Under the pieces are notes generated by a model that saw only the letters and a list, made by a program, of their open reading frames with translations, ran no database searches and had not been told where the DNA came from. Of a DNA stretch of 64,000 bases, positions 21,059 to 33,533 are shown in pieces. Made by a program: the position numbers and the translations under genes. Numbering within the stretch: position 1 is the stretch's first letter; each line of letters begins with the position of its first letter. Source of the DNA: Linyphia triangularis (lineage: Eukaryota; Arthropoda; Arachnida; Araneae; Linyphiidae). The stretch spans positions 41,612,785 through 41,676,784 of the forward strand of contig OZ021721.1 of NCBI GenBank assembly GCA_963978545.1, written 5' to 3'.

Positions 21059-24057
21059 CAAGGGCGTATATATGGGATCAGGAATAAAAAATTAAAGTAA
21101 TAAGTAGTTATTATTTGCGTTTGTTTGCAAATAATTTCCACTCTCTTAGCTTCCCAAAAATAAAAAAAGTTGATGGCACCAGAATAAGTACTGTGAAATT
21201 AAAATATGTATAATGCAGGTGAGGCTTTGGCATTTTATCTGTAGCTCTGTTTATTCAATAGTGTGCTTTTTAAATAGGTGTGTATCTGCAATCCTCTGCA
21301 TTATGCTGTTGTGGAATCTTAATTTGCTTTATTAAGTTAATGGTATTCATAATGAAGCGATAAAAATTCTATTCAAAACTGTTTTGTAAAAAAACATCGT
21401 GTAAATAAGCAGTGCTGAAGTTGCCTGTGTCAGTAGCAATGTTCCTTTTGACATCGCAAATTCTAGTACCGTTGATCCAGCATCAGTTGCGGAGGATTTA
21501 AACAAATAAAAAAAAAATTTAAATAAAGAAATACAAATAAAGAAAAATTTAACTCGTAGAAATTGCATGGAACCTTTTTACAAATTTCTTTCTTCTTCTA
21601 CACTAGAGTCTACAAAATTAATGGATATTTCAGTTTTTCCCTAATAACTTCTCACTGGAGCAGCATAGATACATGAAATTCACATTACAGAGGCATCTTT
21701 ATGTAACATGACGATAAGTAAAACAACTCAGTGGCAAATTGAAATGCAAAGTGTACAATGGACAGGGGCCGATTTAGAAATTGGATTACTATAGGCACAA
21801 CATAACAGATGCCCCCCCCCCCATCGACAATTGTTGAAGTTATTTAAATATTAATTGACAATTTAGAATACCGTCTATTGCTGTTGTGATTAAATTAATG
21901 ATGAGATATTTATATTTTAATAACTGATAAGAATTATAAAAATTTATTCTTGTATTTTAAGGCATTGATCAAGTGCGCTGAACATAATATTGATAGTTGC
22001 ATACTAATTCAGGATTTAAAAAAAATGGAGTAGCATTAGTGTGCAGTTGACTTTTAGTGTAAGATATGATCTCTCCTGTCATCAGTGTTTACTCGGCACT
22101 GTATTCTCATACTTGACATGAGTTTCTTGATTTAATTCTAGTGGCTAAATTACTTGTCCAGTCTTTTGAACTGTTTGCAAGTGATGTAAAGTTTCCAATA
22201 CATTAAATCTTTACAAAATGCCTATTGTAGAAGCATCCAAATCATATTTGATGAAATTCGGATTAGAGGAATGATCTGGTTTACTTATAGGGGCGATATT
22301 CATACTTTTTTTAATAATTTATTCAAAGCAAAAATGAAACAAAATTTACTCCAAGCAACAATAAATACCATTTAAAAACCAATATTTCACTGTTTAAAAA
22401 TTAGCCTGGATCAAGTTAACATAATCCCAGTGAAAAAGTTGAATTCAATTATCTCTTGCACTCTTAAATGGCATCTAAAGAACAAATTTTTTAATATTAG
22501 ACACTTTTTACTGAAAATAATTTTTTCAATCTCATGAGTAATAATGGACATCAGAGGTTCTATAGAAAGGTGGAAAAACGATATTACGTGGTAAATACCA
22601 AATCAAGTTAACGATTTGGTGGGAAAAAAGTTTTGGTCTTTGGGTACAACCCAAGTAGTAGCATGACGTGATAAATGACGTAATTTTTAGGGCATCTTTT
22701 CTCGAATGACGTTATTCAGTACAAAATCACGTCAGTTTTGACGTCATTTAATGGTCATACAAACTGACGTTCCTAAAATGACGTAAATTTTTTGGTCATC
22801 TTATGATGCACATTGTTTTGAGTCATGAAATGACGTCTTTTTATAAATAATAAATAACTCAAATAATTTTGGGTCACAATATGCAGTCATTTTTTAGTCA
22901 TCATATGATGCGAATTTAACTTTTATTATTTTTTATACGGGCCCATGGAAAAATACACACTTCTACTTGTGAAGACTACTTGTAAGACAATTTTATTTTA
23001 ATAAACATGTAATATTCGTCGAGTATCTACTACAAGCAGAAAATAAATAAAAATAATAGTACAACAAATAGGTGAGTAAGTTTTAGACAAGTAATCTGAC
23101 TGAGCAATTTAGTCACTAGAATTCATCAAGAAACTCATGTTAAGTGTGAGAATACAAAGCCAAGTAAACACTGATGACAGGGGAGATCATATCTCACATT
23201 AAAAGTCAACTTCATGAGTTGTGAGATTTTTAATGAGAATGCCTTTTTGCAACTGCTCTCTAATGATACTTCATGCTTTTGCATGTGTCCCCACTGTGCA
23301 CTTTGCATTTCAATTTACGACTGAGTTGTTTTACTTATCGTTTTGTTACATAAATATGCCTCTTTGATGCGAATTTCATGTGTCTATGCTGTTCCACTGA
23401 GAAGTTATTAGAGAAAAACTGAAATATCTTTAAATTTTGCAGACCAGTGTAGTAGTTCTAGCTCAAACCATATTACAACTTTTCAAATTAAATGGTTAGA
23501 AGAATTTGAGTGGTTAGCTTATTCTGAAGGAAAATCCCGATCTTTTGGTAAATATTGCGTGATATTTTCGCACTCCAAAAGTATATTCAAAGGAGTTCAC
23601 CAAGAAACAAGGAAATTAGTAACACAGGTTTTCAGTAATTTGATAAAAGGAACGAAAATTTTCAATCACTGCTGAAGATAAAGAACCAATAGTAGAGAAA
23701 ATGACCTTAAAGACTAATTAATTAACAGAGGAGGTTTTTATTAAAAAGAAAGTTATATAAGGAAAAAAGTAGGGGGTGTGAGGAAAATAATAGTAACGAG
23801 AATGCAATTAAGTGTTTTATAAAATAATCTGCTATCATTTAATAAAGCATTAGTTCACTTCAGTTATAAAAGTAAACTGAAAATATATATAAAAAAATAA
23901 TAACTATGTTTTTTCCCAATATTTCGTTTAAAACCCCTTGAAAACCATCCTTAATCCTCGAGTGAGAGCTCACTTAAAACATAAAAAAACAAGTGCAAAT
24001 AACGGTAAGTTTGGTCGTATTGGCCCCTCCCGAAATTGTAACCTATATACGCCACTG
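21059..24057. mobile_element. foldback-like hAT-type element inserted in the Gypsy element
   Basis: An 8-bp target duplication CCTCACAG (21051-21058 and 24058-24065) flanks ends CAAGGGCGTATATATGG and, on the minus strand, CAGTGGCGTATATAGG. The interior has no transposase but two long inverted-repeat blocks. About 21610-21765 pairs with 23290-23435 (ATTTCAGTTTTTC...GTAAAACAACTCAGT). About 22050-22160 pairs with 23090-23210 (GATCTCTCCTGTCATCAGTG). Between the arms lies a cluster of TGACGT motifs. The frame of the Gypsy element resumes on the other side. Confidence 0.85.
22660..22840. promoter_or_regulatory. cluster of TGACGT (CRE/ATF-like) motifs
   Basis: At least eight TGACGT/ACGTCA hexamers occur in about 180 bases, including one full TGACGTCA palindrome (GTTTTGACGTCATTTAATGG). 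They lie in the loop region between the arms of the foldback element. The motif equals the CREB/ATF core, but binding is only inferred. Confidence 0.45.
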
Positions 24058-24065
24058 CCTCACAG

Positions 24066-24699
24066 GTATGGCAGTCCTTGTAAGGTCGACGAGAGTTGAG
24101 GCTACCAGTACTCCTTTGGGGCTGTTGTGATTTTGAGGGTACTCCATTATGCCATATCGGAAACTTTTATCTTCAATCTGAAGATAAAAGTTTCCAGGAA
24201 GTAATATTTCTGTTCTTGCGGATAATGTGATGTCATTTTGAGCTATTATTTGATGGGCGGATTTTACTTCACTATCTTTGATTCCAAATAAGGCTATGTC
24301 TTCAGAATTTGAATGAAGCTCATTGTTTTTAAAGTCCAAGGAAAAATTATATTTCCTTAAAAAGTCCAGTCCGAGTATACAAGTGTCCACAATTTCCGCC
24401 ACATATGCCGTATGATGATAAGTAACACTCCCGAACGTGATGTTGATGTTCAGTTTTCCATGGATGTTGATTTTATCGTCGGATACAGTTTGGAGGTTAA
24501 CACAGGGCAGTGTCCAGATGAGTCTTTCATCCAGTTGTTGAGCCAAATCTTTCCGGATGATGGTCACATTGGCTCCAGTATCGATGATCAGACTGCAGGG
24601 AACTCCATTTACGTGTCCCATGATGAAGATTCCATTACTGCCGCCACTCATTGCAGAAATTTGTAGAGCTCTAAAACGGGGCTTCACAACAACTGGCAA
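24066..24699 (-). pseudogene. Gypsy aspartic protease
   Basis: The minus-strand frame contains GVPCSLIIDTGANVTIIRKD, the retropepsin DTGA active site, and ILGLDFLRKYNFSLDF. It is continuous with the linker at 21058 when the foldback insertion and one copy of its target duplication are disregarded. Upstream it continues into a decayed zinc-knuckle region. Confidence 0.93.
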
Positions 24700-25195
24700 C
24701 CTCCGCCTAGCGAGATGGCTTCCCTCCTCCCTTCTGGGAGCGGTCTTGGAGGGTTCAGCAGTGTCTTTGTATGTGGCACAGTTTCAGCACTTCAGGCTCT
24801 GCTTCTTTTCCGGAATATTTCGTCTCAAGTTATTGATTTGTCTTTCCAATTCATTAAAACGAGAAGCAATTAGATGTTCTGGCTCCTGAATAGTAGCAGC
24901 CCTGATAGAATTGCGTTCTCTACGAGTTGCTTGATGGGCTGCCTCATACTTCATGGCATACACTAAAGCGCTTTTTTTAATAATTGACGTCTGCCATTCG
25001 TAGGGTCTTCTGTATCTCTACATCCCTGATGCCATCGACGAAGTACTGTAAAGACAGGATTTCTCTCGTTTCAGCAGGGCAGTCTGAAAAGGCAAGATGG
25101 GAGAGCCTCTCAACATCCGTGGCGAGCTCCTGGAGTGTTTCCGGAGCCTTCTGTTGGCGAGATTTAAACTGCAGCCTGCTGTAGTCTTTCAAACT
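24700..25195 (-). pseudogene. Gypsy gag, C-terminal part
   Basis: 25192-24977 reads RLQFKSRQQKAPETLQELAT, DVERLSHLAFSDCPAETRE and LSLQYFVDGIRDVE, the end of a retrotransposon gag capsid. 24800-24760 holds a zinc knuckle reduced to C-stop-NC. The N-terminal half lies at 29823-30596, cut off by the LINE inserted from 25196. Confidence 0.88.
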
Positions 25196-25581
25196 CAGCC
25201 TAAGCCGGTCCCAAGCCCGGTTGGAAAAGGAGGAGGATGCCTAAAAGCTGCCATGGCATAGTCTGTAACAACCCTGACGATCTGCTGATGATCGTAAGAC
25301 CTAGGTGGATAAGACAGATGTAACAGATGAACAGCAACCAAAATCCAAGGTGTGGATACCGTGCTTAAGAGAATGTGAATGTCACATGGCAACCAGGGTT
25401 AAAAGTTGTCGCTAACGGTTCACCTCGTGAAGTGGTGAATTCGAATCACGTTGTATTTAGCCTTTTGCCTGCATTGAGGGTCCATACAGGTGGTGACTCA
25501 CACTTACCCTCAGTCCTCTAAATCTTATGGGAAATAAAAAAAAAAAAAAATTTAAATGGCAGGTCAAGCCGCAAAACAAAT

Positions 25582-26779
25582 TTGGAGCAACCCAAACCTG
25601 GCCAAAGTGAATCTGGCTCTTCTGAGTCAACCACTGAGGCATGTGGAAAAGTTGTCAAAAGAACCCAAACATCTGTCGATAGTGGTCCCTCGGGGCCCGC
25701 GACAAATCTAACCGGAGGCTCCCTCAGCTCTCTACCTGACTGGTCAACTATGTCGCGTTCTCAAAAGAACAAGAATAAGAGGCAAATGGCTCGTCAGCGT
25801 CTTAACGCTGAAACTGGAGATAATGCTGCTCAACATCATGGCACAACTTCAGAGGGGAAAAGATGTAGAGTCAGCAAAACCACCCCTTCCCCATCTACAG
25901 GTGCACAGGCTAAATGGCCCAGAACGGCTGATTCCCTGTCCTATAGCCAAGTTGCTACAGGTGTGAAGATGGCGATCATCCGAGAAAGGTTCCTGGATGG
26001 TACACTATCACCCGCTGATGCCCTGATCATTCAAGGTGACATCAACAAAGTCATTGACACAGAGGATGTCGCCCTGGAGGCCCCCCAGATATTAAATTCG
26101 GGTGTGCTAAACGGTGCTTTGATGATCCACTGTACCAATGACTACATCTTTGCTTGGCTCATCAAGAACTACGATGGCAGGGAAGTTGGCCAAGATCTAA
26201 AAGTCCAGGTGAGGAAGGCATCGGACCTACCGAGACCCGTGAAGATGGCTCTTAAATCCCGAGATAATCTCACCACAAAGGGGGGAGGTCCTGCTCAAGC
26301 AGATTGCCAGCTTGAATCCAGGCCTCAACACTGTTGAGTGGAAAATCCGGGAGAGAAAAATCGTCGGTGACCACGTGTACATCAGTTGGATCATCGAGAT
26401 GGATCTCAAGTCCTCCAAGTATATCAAGGAAAAAAACTTCGAGATCTTCACGGGGAGCTTTGGTAAAGGACTACTGAAGATTATAAGTGACCCCAATGTT
26501 GCTCGTGTGTCTCCTCCATCTGCTGCTGTGGGTAAACCACTGGCGGAATCCAGCGAAGTGGCCCAACAGCCCGCGTTGGAGACCGCCGTAATGAAACCTC
26601 CTGTTGAATCTGATGATGTGGTCGCAAGGCCCGCATCGGACGACGCAATGGAGGATTCATTGGCACCTTCGGAGAAGGACGTACGGGTGACGTCGGTGAA
26701 GCTAACCACAGAAGCTATGGAGGTAGTTCCGGATCCAGTGGAAACGACTCCATCAGTAAGTATCAGAGCGGAGGTTTAA
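25582..26779 (+). pseudogene. LINE A ORF1 protein (DUF4780-like), one frameshift
   Basis: The first part (25582-26337) has a Ser/Lys-rich N-terminus (SRSQKNKNKRQMARQRLN) and a folded region (IIRERFLDGTLSPADALIIQ, LMIHCTNDYIFAWLIKNYDG). The second (26312-26779) continues it (IASLNPGLNTVEWKIRERKI, VYISWIIEMD). The frames join at a G-run near 26280-26310, a likely indel. The acidic Ser/Pro-rich tail is poorly conserved. ORF1 proteins of this type bind LINE RNA. Confidence 0.8.
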
Positions 26780-26966
26780 GAAACCCTGTCTCCTAGTTTA
26801 ATTAGTGTCTCTTCTGGATCACTATATAAAGTTTTTGGTGATATCGACTTTTCAGATTCGGGATCCGATATTACAGTTGTGTCTGTCTCCTCCACTAAGG
26901 AGGACACAGCACTAATAGAGAAGGAATCTTCTGATTAGAGGTGTACAGCTATATTATTCTTAATTT

Positions 26967-29799
26967 ATGTCTGAAACCCATAAGAAAACGAGCAAAACCA
27001 TTACTGTTGCTCAAATTAATCTTCCTCGTAGCCAGTCAGCAACAGCTTTAATCAATAAAAGACTGGTAGAAGGAAGGATAGACATTGCCTTGATACAGGA
27101 ACCCTGGGTCAACAAGGGTAAAATCCTAGACCTAGGCAACTGTGGGAACCTATTCTTTGATCGCTCAAGCAGTAAACCGAGAGATTGTATAATTACAAAC
27201 AAAAATATTAATGCTCTTCTTATAGCTGACCCACCAGATAATAATAATGTAACTATCAAGCTAATCAGCAAAAATGGAGATATTACTTATGTTATGTCAG
27301 TATATCTTCCTTATGAGGATGAAATTCCGCTAACAACTTCAGCCAAAAGCTTTATTGAGCGTTGCTCACACTCTGGGATGAAGGTCATTGTGGGTTGCGA
27401 TGCTAATGCACACCACACCATATGGGGCAGTACTAACTGCAACAAAAGAGGTGAGGATCTAATAGAATTTTTCTTACGTAACAATCTATATATCCTCAAT
27501 ATTGGTAATAAACCAACATTTGTTACTAGCAATAGAAAGGAGGTTATTGACATAGCCTTCTGTAATAATAAAGCAGTTAACTGCATACAGGATTGGCATG
27601 TATCTGAATGTACTACACTATCAGACCATAAACTAATCCAAAAGTCCTTTACAGGCCCTGCATTAAATATACAGAAGGAAAGGCGGAATCCCAGACACAC
27701 CAACTGGGATTCCTATCGGGAGGACCTTCGGCTTCTCCTAGAAGGTAAGAGTTTTAATTTTCCTTCACTGGTTGACCTGGAGCTGGCGGTTGACTCTGTA
27801 TAATGGTCCATCCTCCTAGCCTACCAGTTAAACTATAAAGCTGTTACAACTGGGTTACCAAAGCGAGTTCCTTGGTGGAATAAAAACCTTAGTGCATTAC
27901 GAAAAAACTGCAAAAAGCTCTTTAACAGAGCCAAAAAAACAGGTGAGTGGTCAAAATATAAAAATGCACTCACCAGCTATATTAAGGCCATTAGAAAAAG
28001 TAAAGAAGAATCGTGGAGAGACTTCTGTGGCCAGGCGGACAATATGTCCAGTGCAGCTAGACTGACCAAAATCCTGTCAAAGGACAATCAGTGCCAACTG
28101 GGTTCCATCAGGAAGGATGATGGCACATACACGGAAGATGGCAAAAGTACACTAGCGGAAATGCTTAGAGTATACTTTCCTATACTCCATAGTCGCAAAC
28201 TCAAGTGACATGCCTGCCATTCCCAATCTTACACTACCACATAGTAAAAAAGAGGACTGGGTAATGGCAAAGAGTATAATTACTCCAAATAGAATTGCAT
28301 GGACTATTAATTCGTTTAAGCCCCTCAAATCACCTGGGGCTGACGATATTATACCAGCTCTACTCCAATATGGTAAAGATATTATTATGCCACATCTATG
28401 CAGAATCTTTAGATCATGTATAGTATACGGCTATATACCACATGCATGGAGAACCTGTAAAGTTATCTTCATACCCAAACCAGGAAAGGCATGCAACAAT
28501 GAAGCCAAAGCCTTCAGACCTATTAGCCTGACATTTTCCTCCTTAAACCTCTGGAGAAATTAATTGGCAGGTATATCAGAGACGAGGTTTTAAAAGCTAA
28601 ACCCTTAACGAGATTTCAACATGCATATCAACCTGGGAAATCTACAGAGACAGCCCTATATGACCTTGTTATGGTACTAGATGGAGCAGTCAATGGAAAG
28701 GAAATAGCCCTGGCGACCTTTCTGGATATTGAAGGGGCTTTTGATAGAGTTCCAACGAATGTAATCAGTAATGCCCTCCTCAAAAGAAATGTTAATTCAA
28801 GCGTACATACTTGGATAAAAAATATGCTTGAAACCAGAATGGCTCAAGCCTCCCTTTTGGGAGACACTCACTGTGGAGAAATGTAAAGGATGCCCACAGG
28901 GAGGAATACTGTCACCACTACTATGGAGTCTAGTGGTTGACGAGCTCATAAACAGGATAAATTTTTTGGGCCTGCCTTGTCTAGGTTGTGCTGATGACAT
29001 GACACTGGTCGTAAGAGATAAATTCCAGAATACTGTAACTGACTTCATGAGCACTGCTCTAAAAAAGGTAGAAAAATGGTGCGAAGAGGTAGGATTGTCG
29101 GTACCCCAGCAAGACTAACCTAACATTGTTCACTAGGAAAAGAATACATGATATGCAAACAGTAAAATTCTTTGGGAAACCACTTGCATATTCAGATGAG
29201 GTTAAGTATTTAGGGGTTATTTTTGACAAAACCTTGACATGGAAGCCGCATCTCCAATACAGCACCAGCAAAGCCAAACGAGTGTTCTGGGCCTGCAGAC
29301 GTGCCATTGGAAATAATTGGGGCTTGTCACCAAAAATGGCGATCTGGATATATACGGGAGTGATTACTCCAATGACATCTTATGGGGCCATTGCCTGGGG
29401 AAATAGAACCCATAATGAAACAGTGAAAAAAGAACTCACTCGTTTACAAAGAATGGCAACCATTGCAATTACAAGTGCAATGAGAACTACTCCCTCAGAG
29501 AGTCTAGAAATTCTCCTAGATTTTCTACCGCTACATAAACAAGTGGAATTAGAGGCTGTTTTGTGCTCACGACGGCTAAAACTCATGGGTTTATGGAAAA
29601 CATCCTATGAATTACCTTTGTTTAAAAATATTCAGTCACAGGTAAAAGAACATCCCTGTCTAACAATGAGATCTGACTGGATGTTAAAGCAATATTGCTT
29701 TAGAGCCAAATACAATATTATCTTTCCGACCAGAGAGGACTGGAGATTTCCCTCCAATCTGACCAGGAGAGAAGATGAAATTTGGTACACAGATGGTTA
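26967..29799 (+). pseudogene. LINE A ORF2: endonuclease, RT, truncated RNase H
   Basis: 26967-27803 is an APE-type endonuclease (QINLPRSQSATALINKRL, ALIQEPW, GCDANAHHTIWGS, DIAFCN, LSDHKLI). Stops follow at 27803 and near 28206. The RT is at 28210-29120: SPGADDIIPALLQ, FIPKPGKA, TFLDIEGAFDRV, CPQGGILSPLLW and the active site GCADDMTLV, where YADD has become CADD. 29126-29799 is the thumb region, ending at the RNase H start (IWYTDG). Frameshifts lie near 28550, 28850 and 29115. Confidence 0.92.
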
Positions 29800-29822
29800 A
29801 CCACTATACCGTTTGGTCGGCC
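29798..29822 (-). mobile_element. SINE head only (about 25 bases)
   Basis: TTAACCACTATACCGTTTGG followed by TCGGC is the reverse complement of the first 25 bases of the SINE family. Only the head is present, ending inside the A-box region. It lies precisely between the end of LINE A and the resumption of Gypsy gag. It forms an inverted pair with the SINE head at 29965. Confidence 0.85.
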
Positions 29823-30596
29823 CATCGTAAGTCGAAAGCTTATTTGAAGGTCGGGAGGCAACTGGTACACATTTCAAATCTTCCGAAACAGTTCTGCTCG
29901 ACAGTCTCTTCTCTAACATTTGGTCTATCTTTTCTTCTAGATTCTTCTTTTCCAGAATCTCTATGCCGACCAAACGGTATAGTGGTTAGCGTGCTAGCTT
30001 CTAGACCGCGAGGTTGCGGGTTCGAGTCCCGTGTTAGGCATGGGTGTTTCTAAATGTATGTTGGCTTGTCTAATGACGAATGTTTCGGCGCATTATAGCC
30101 CTCGTGTTGCTGACGGCGCCAGATAATCTGAATACAACCAACCAAAATCTCTATCTTTTTTTTCCAAATCATTAAACTTGAATTCAACATTCTCGAATTT
30201 CCCTTCTAAGCTATAACACTTCTTTTCGACGTTCTCGAATTTCCCTTCTAAGCTATTACACTTCTTTTCGACGTTCTTGAACTTTTCAGCAAATTTGTCT
30301 TCTATTTGTTTCACGCTTTCTTCCATAGTTGCTAAAAGATTACCCTTTAATTCCTCCTGCCCGGCAGAGATCGCAGCAATATACTTTTACATTTCCTCTT
30401 GGCCAGAGAAAATCTCTTTCTTCATCACTTCTTGAACAGAGAAAATCTCTTTCTTCATCTCATCTTGGCCAGAGAAAATCTTGTTCTTTATCTCTTCTTG
30501 GCTCGCTTTCATTTCTTCCTGCCCTTTGGATATTTCCTTCTTCATTTCTTGCCTAAAAGCAAAAAGCTGTTGAAATTTTTAACCTTGTTCTGCCAT
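29823..30596 (-). pseudogene. Gypsy gag, N-terminal coiled-coil part
   Basis: Minus-strand translation starts at ATG 30596 (MAEQ, then a stop). It continues with heptad-like repeats EMKKEIFSGQ/EVMKKEIFSGQ, another stop, then MEESVKQIEDKFAEKFKNVE and a 42-base repeat encoding KKC(N/Y)SLEGKFENVE. A SINE (29965-30145) interrupts it. The stretch 29823-29955 continues gag to the LINE junction. The repeated Lys/Glu pattern predicts a coiled coil. Part of gag between this piece and 25192 appears to be lost. Confidence 0.8.
29965..30145 (+). mobile_element. tRNA-headed SINE, full length, copy 2
   Basis: Same family as 4996-5171: head GCCGACCAAACGGTATAGTG, B box GGTTCGAGTCC, body to CCAGATAATCTG and tail ACAACCAACCA. 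A 9-bp duplication AATCTCTAT is at 29956-29964 and 30146-30154. The insertion lies in the Gypsy gag. Confidence 0.92.
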
Positions 30597-30614
30597 TGCT
30601 CTGGTTATCGGCAT

Positions 30615-30636
30615 TCAAATCCCACTTCTGACTCCA
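30615..30636 (-). other. Gypsy primer-binding site, tRNA-Leu type
   Basis: Just inside the LTR the minus strand reads TGGAGTCAGAAGTGGGATTT. This is complementary to a tRNA 3' end like that of several Leu tRNAs (TCCCACTTCTGAC + ACCA) with one mismatch in the CCA-proximal part. Confidence 0.65.
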
Positions 30637-30638
30637 GT

Positions 30639-31264
30639 TGTTGCTTGGATGGGTTCGAAAGACTTGAAGCCAAAGCAGATCAAAATTTGCAGAAATTTAT
30701 TCCTATATAACTCTTCGCAAATTCTTTTACAACTCCAGAACTTTCCGTTCTAATAGATTCAATACAGCTCTTTACACCACAATCGAGCACAAAACAGCAG
30801 TTAAAAACTAGATAAACAACTGCTAAAATCAACGCAAAAGACAATGCAATACAGTTCACTTTCGCAATACAGCTCTCTGAGAGACAACTCAGTAACTCCA
30901 CTCACGGCCAGCCTTATATAGGAAAGTCAATCTTCGCGAAACTTCCAGAGATAGGAATTTGGAGAACTTTCCAAATCGTAGTCGAAAAGTCCTATACAGG
31001 TACATGAGGACCGAAAATGTCGCCAAATGGTCGCCAAGTTTGGCGATTTCTCGGCAAATTTGTCGAGATTGCCATTAATCATAATGTTAAATGGCCTGCT
31101 CTTTGTAAAACTCGCTTTCCAGCATGATTTCTGTAGAACTTGTTTTCAAGCATTAGGAGACACATTGCAGGAAAGCAAAGTAAACTCTTGCACTGCCATA
31201 TGCGAAACGTACATAAATTTTCCTTTTTACATAATTAATACTACGAAATATTTACAAATATACA
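30639..31264 (-). repeat. Gypsy 5' LTR
   Basis: The segment next to the primer-binding site begins TGTTGCTTGG and ends AATATACA on the plus strand, so it has TG...CA ends and 626 bases. On the minus strand it carries a TATA box (CTATATAAGGC, 30912-30922) upstream of the transcribed part. The partner 3' LTR is not in the window, so the outer end is inferred. Confidence 0.65.
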
Positions 31265-33533
31265 GAAATTCGTAATATAAAAAAAGTAACCAATATAAAA
31301 AAAGTGATTTGGGGGTTGAGATGCTACAAAAGATGTTTAAATGGCTTCAAGGCTATAGAAATAGGTCGTACTTCTACCAATTAAAGCGTGAAGCATGCAC
31401 ACTTTATTTTTATAAAGTTATTAAAAATATAAATATTGTGGAGAGGATAAAATATTTATAATTGACATAAAAGATTAGTTTAACCTCTTTAAAAATCCAT
31501 CTAAATTATATAAAAATAAATTTAATTTGGTTTAACTTTTTTTAATTATTGTTTGTAACTTCAGTTCTTTTGAATACGTTACATAACTTGATATAAGTTT
31601 TTAATGGAAATGTTTTTAATGCCTCCTGAAACTGGATTGGGTTTGATTCATACTTTCCGCTGTCGCTTTGAGTTTGCCAGTCAATCTGAAATCCTTGGGT
31701 TTTATTGTTGTTTTGAGTTTGCTTTAACTTCAAAGTTCGCCATTGTTTACGATTTGCGGAAAAATCAAAATCTCTGAGTGCCAACATATAACACATTTTA
31801 ACCAAACTTTGAAACAAAGATAATTTTATCAAGCATATTTATTTTCTTATAAAATATATTTTGATATCTTGCTTATTTTGTAGTTTTTCTGTCTGTTAGT
31901 CACAGAATTAAATGCGGGAGAGGTGTTTTTTAATGATTACTTAGATATTCATTCGCCGATCAAATTCAATACTATCCTAAAATGGAATTCATTATAGGAA
32001 ATCTTTTGTTTGTAACTATCGTTTTCTGCTAAATATAATGCATTTAAAGAAAAAAATTAACAAAAAATGCAGTTGCACAGATTGGTTTTATACCAAAATT
32101 GGCTTTATACAGAATTCAGATCCAGAAGTTGTCCCCCTATTCACATTCAGTATCTTCAGCTATTGCAAGAGAACACAGACAAAAAACAGAGTAGGGAGAA
32201 GCATAAGAAATTAGGACTAAAAGGCAAAAACAAGCAGGCCTTTAATTTCTTTCAACTATACATTAAAAACTATGAATTTTTAAAATGGTGTATAACAAAA
32301 TACTAAATCGAGCAGTTGAAGTTGTATTGACCATAATTTAAAATGAAAACTTCTGGTAAACATAAGTGAATTATAGGCGATTTTTTATAAATAAAAAAAA
32401 AACTAGACAATTACAACATCACAGCAGCACCAATAAAATTTACTTATATAGAAATCAGATGAACTAAAAAATGTGCATATATTTTCAAAAACCTAATTGA
32501 AATATAAGGTAGAAGATAGTATAGCAAAAGAAATCTATTATTGTTTGCAAATCAATAGTTATTTGTACACAAGTTTAATATAGATAGATGCATATTCATA
32601 CACACAAATGCAACAACCTTACGACTTGTTCACAAGTTCATTACGATGGATAGCATTTCCTCTATGCAAGTGCTGATATTTAAATGTACATAAGTGCAAA
32701 TTTTTTCTTTTAATCCAAATCCCCTCTTCAAACAGAGCATTCTGAATCTGCAACCATGGGTACTTTCAAGAATGAAAATTATTTTTTTGTCCCAATTACA
32801 TTTTTATTGCTGAGTAGTTAGACTGAAAAATAATAACAAATTAGTGCAATAAGGTTGGTTGATTTAAGTTTAACGGCAACAGGAGGGCCATACTATGCCA
32901 AATTAGTGCAATAAGAAAAAAAGACAAGGGTGTTAACATTAATCCACAAAGTATTCAGTAATTTCAACATTAGAATTATCTTTATTTTTCTCCAATTTCA
33001 ATCATGATTTGTACTTTCTCGGAAAGTTCTAGGCATGTGGTAATCTTGAACGTGTATAAAAACTTACAAGTTAAGTATTCAAATGTTTGAAAGTTAAATA
33101 TGTCAGGTTGAACTTTTACAGCATGTATCGAAAATTATTAAAAAAAATAAGTAGCACTTAGATTCCAAACTAAGTGTCTTAATCAGTCTGATCAACAGAA
33201 TGATTAAGTTGTGAAAAACAACAATTTCTTTAACAAAATTAGCACATGTTCAACATCTTGTACATATGCTTCCGCTTGAAAGAACTGAAAAGTCATAAAA
33301 TTAATTTAGAAAAAACGAATATAACCACCAATTTACAATTGGACATACCAAGCAAAAACAATACGTCCTCAAAGGTGCTTCTAGACTTAAGTGCAACTAT
33401 CAAAATACAATATAAAAGTACGCCGAATTTATAAAATAACTAAAGCACATAAAAACAGCCATTAATGTAAACATATAAAGTTCAGACAAAAGAAATCTGA
33501 TTCACGTAGTTACTAACTCGATAAGTGACTTAC
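31265..33533. other. intronic sequence, no gene recognised
   Basis: Strongly AT-rich. Frames at 31542-31832 (minus), 32067-32306 and 33246-33434 lack known domains. AAATTAGTGCAATAAG occurs twice, near 32840 and 32900. The stretch lies in intron 1 of the importin-alpha gene, next to its donor site. Confidence 0.5.

Larger units (their letters stand above)
25196..29799 (+). mobile_element. I-group LINE (copy A), 3'-truncated
   Basis: An untranslated leader (CTAAGCCGGTCCCAAGCCCG, up to about 25580) is followed by ORF1 (25582-26779) and ORF2 (26967-29799) with endonuclease, RT and the first residues of RNase H. It stops at 29799 exactly where a SINE head in reverse orientation begins. A target duplication was not found. 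It separates the two gag halves of the Gypsy element. The leader assignment is an inference from recurring arthropod LINE leaders. Confidence 0.85.

Noticed and set aside
30160..30560. Possible CRISPR-like or minisatellite array from repeated AGAGAAAATCTCTTTCTTCATC
   Set aside because: The repeats encode a coiled coil of the Gypsy gag and are not uniform spacer-repeat units.
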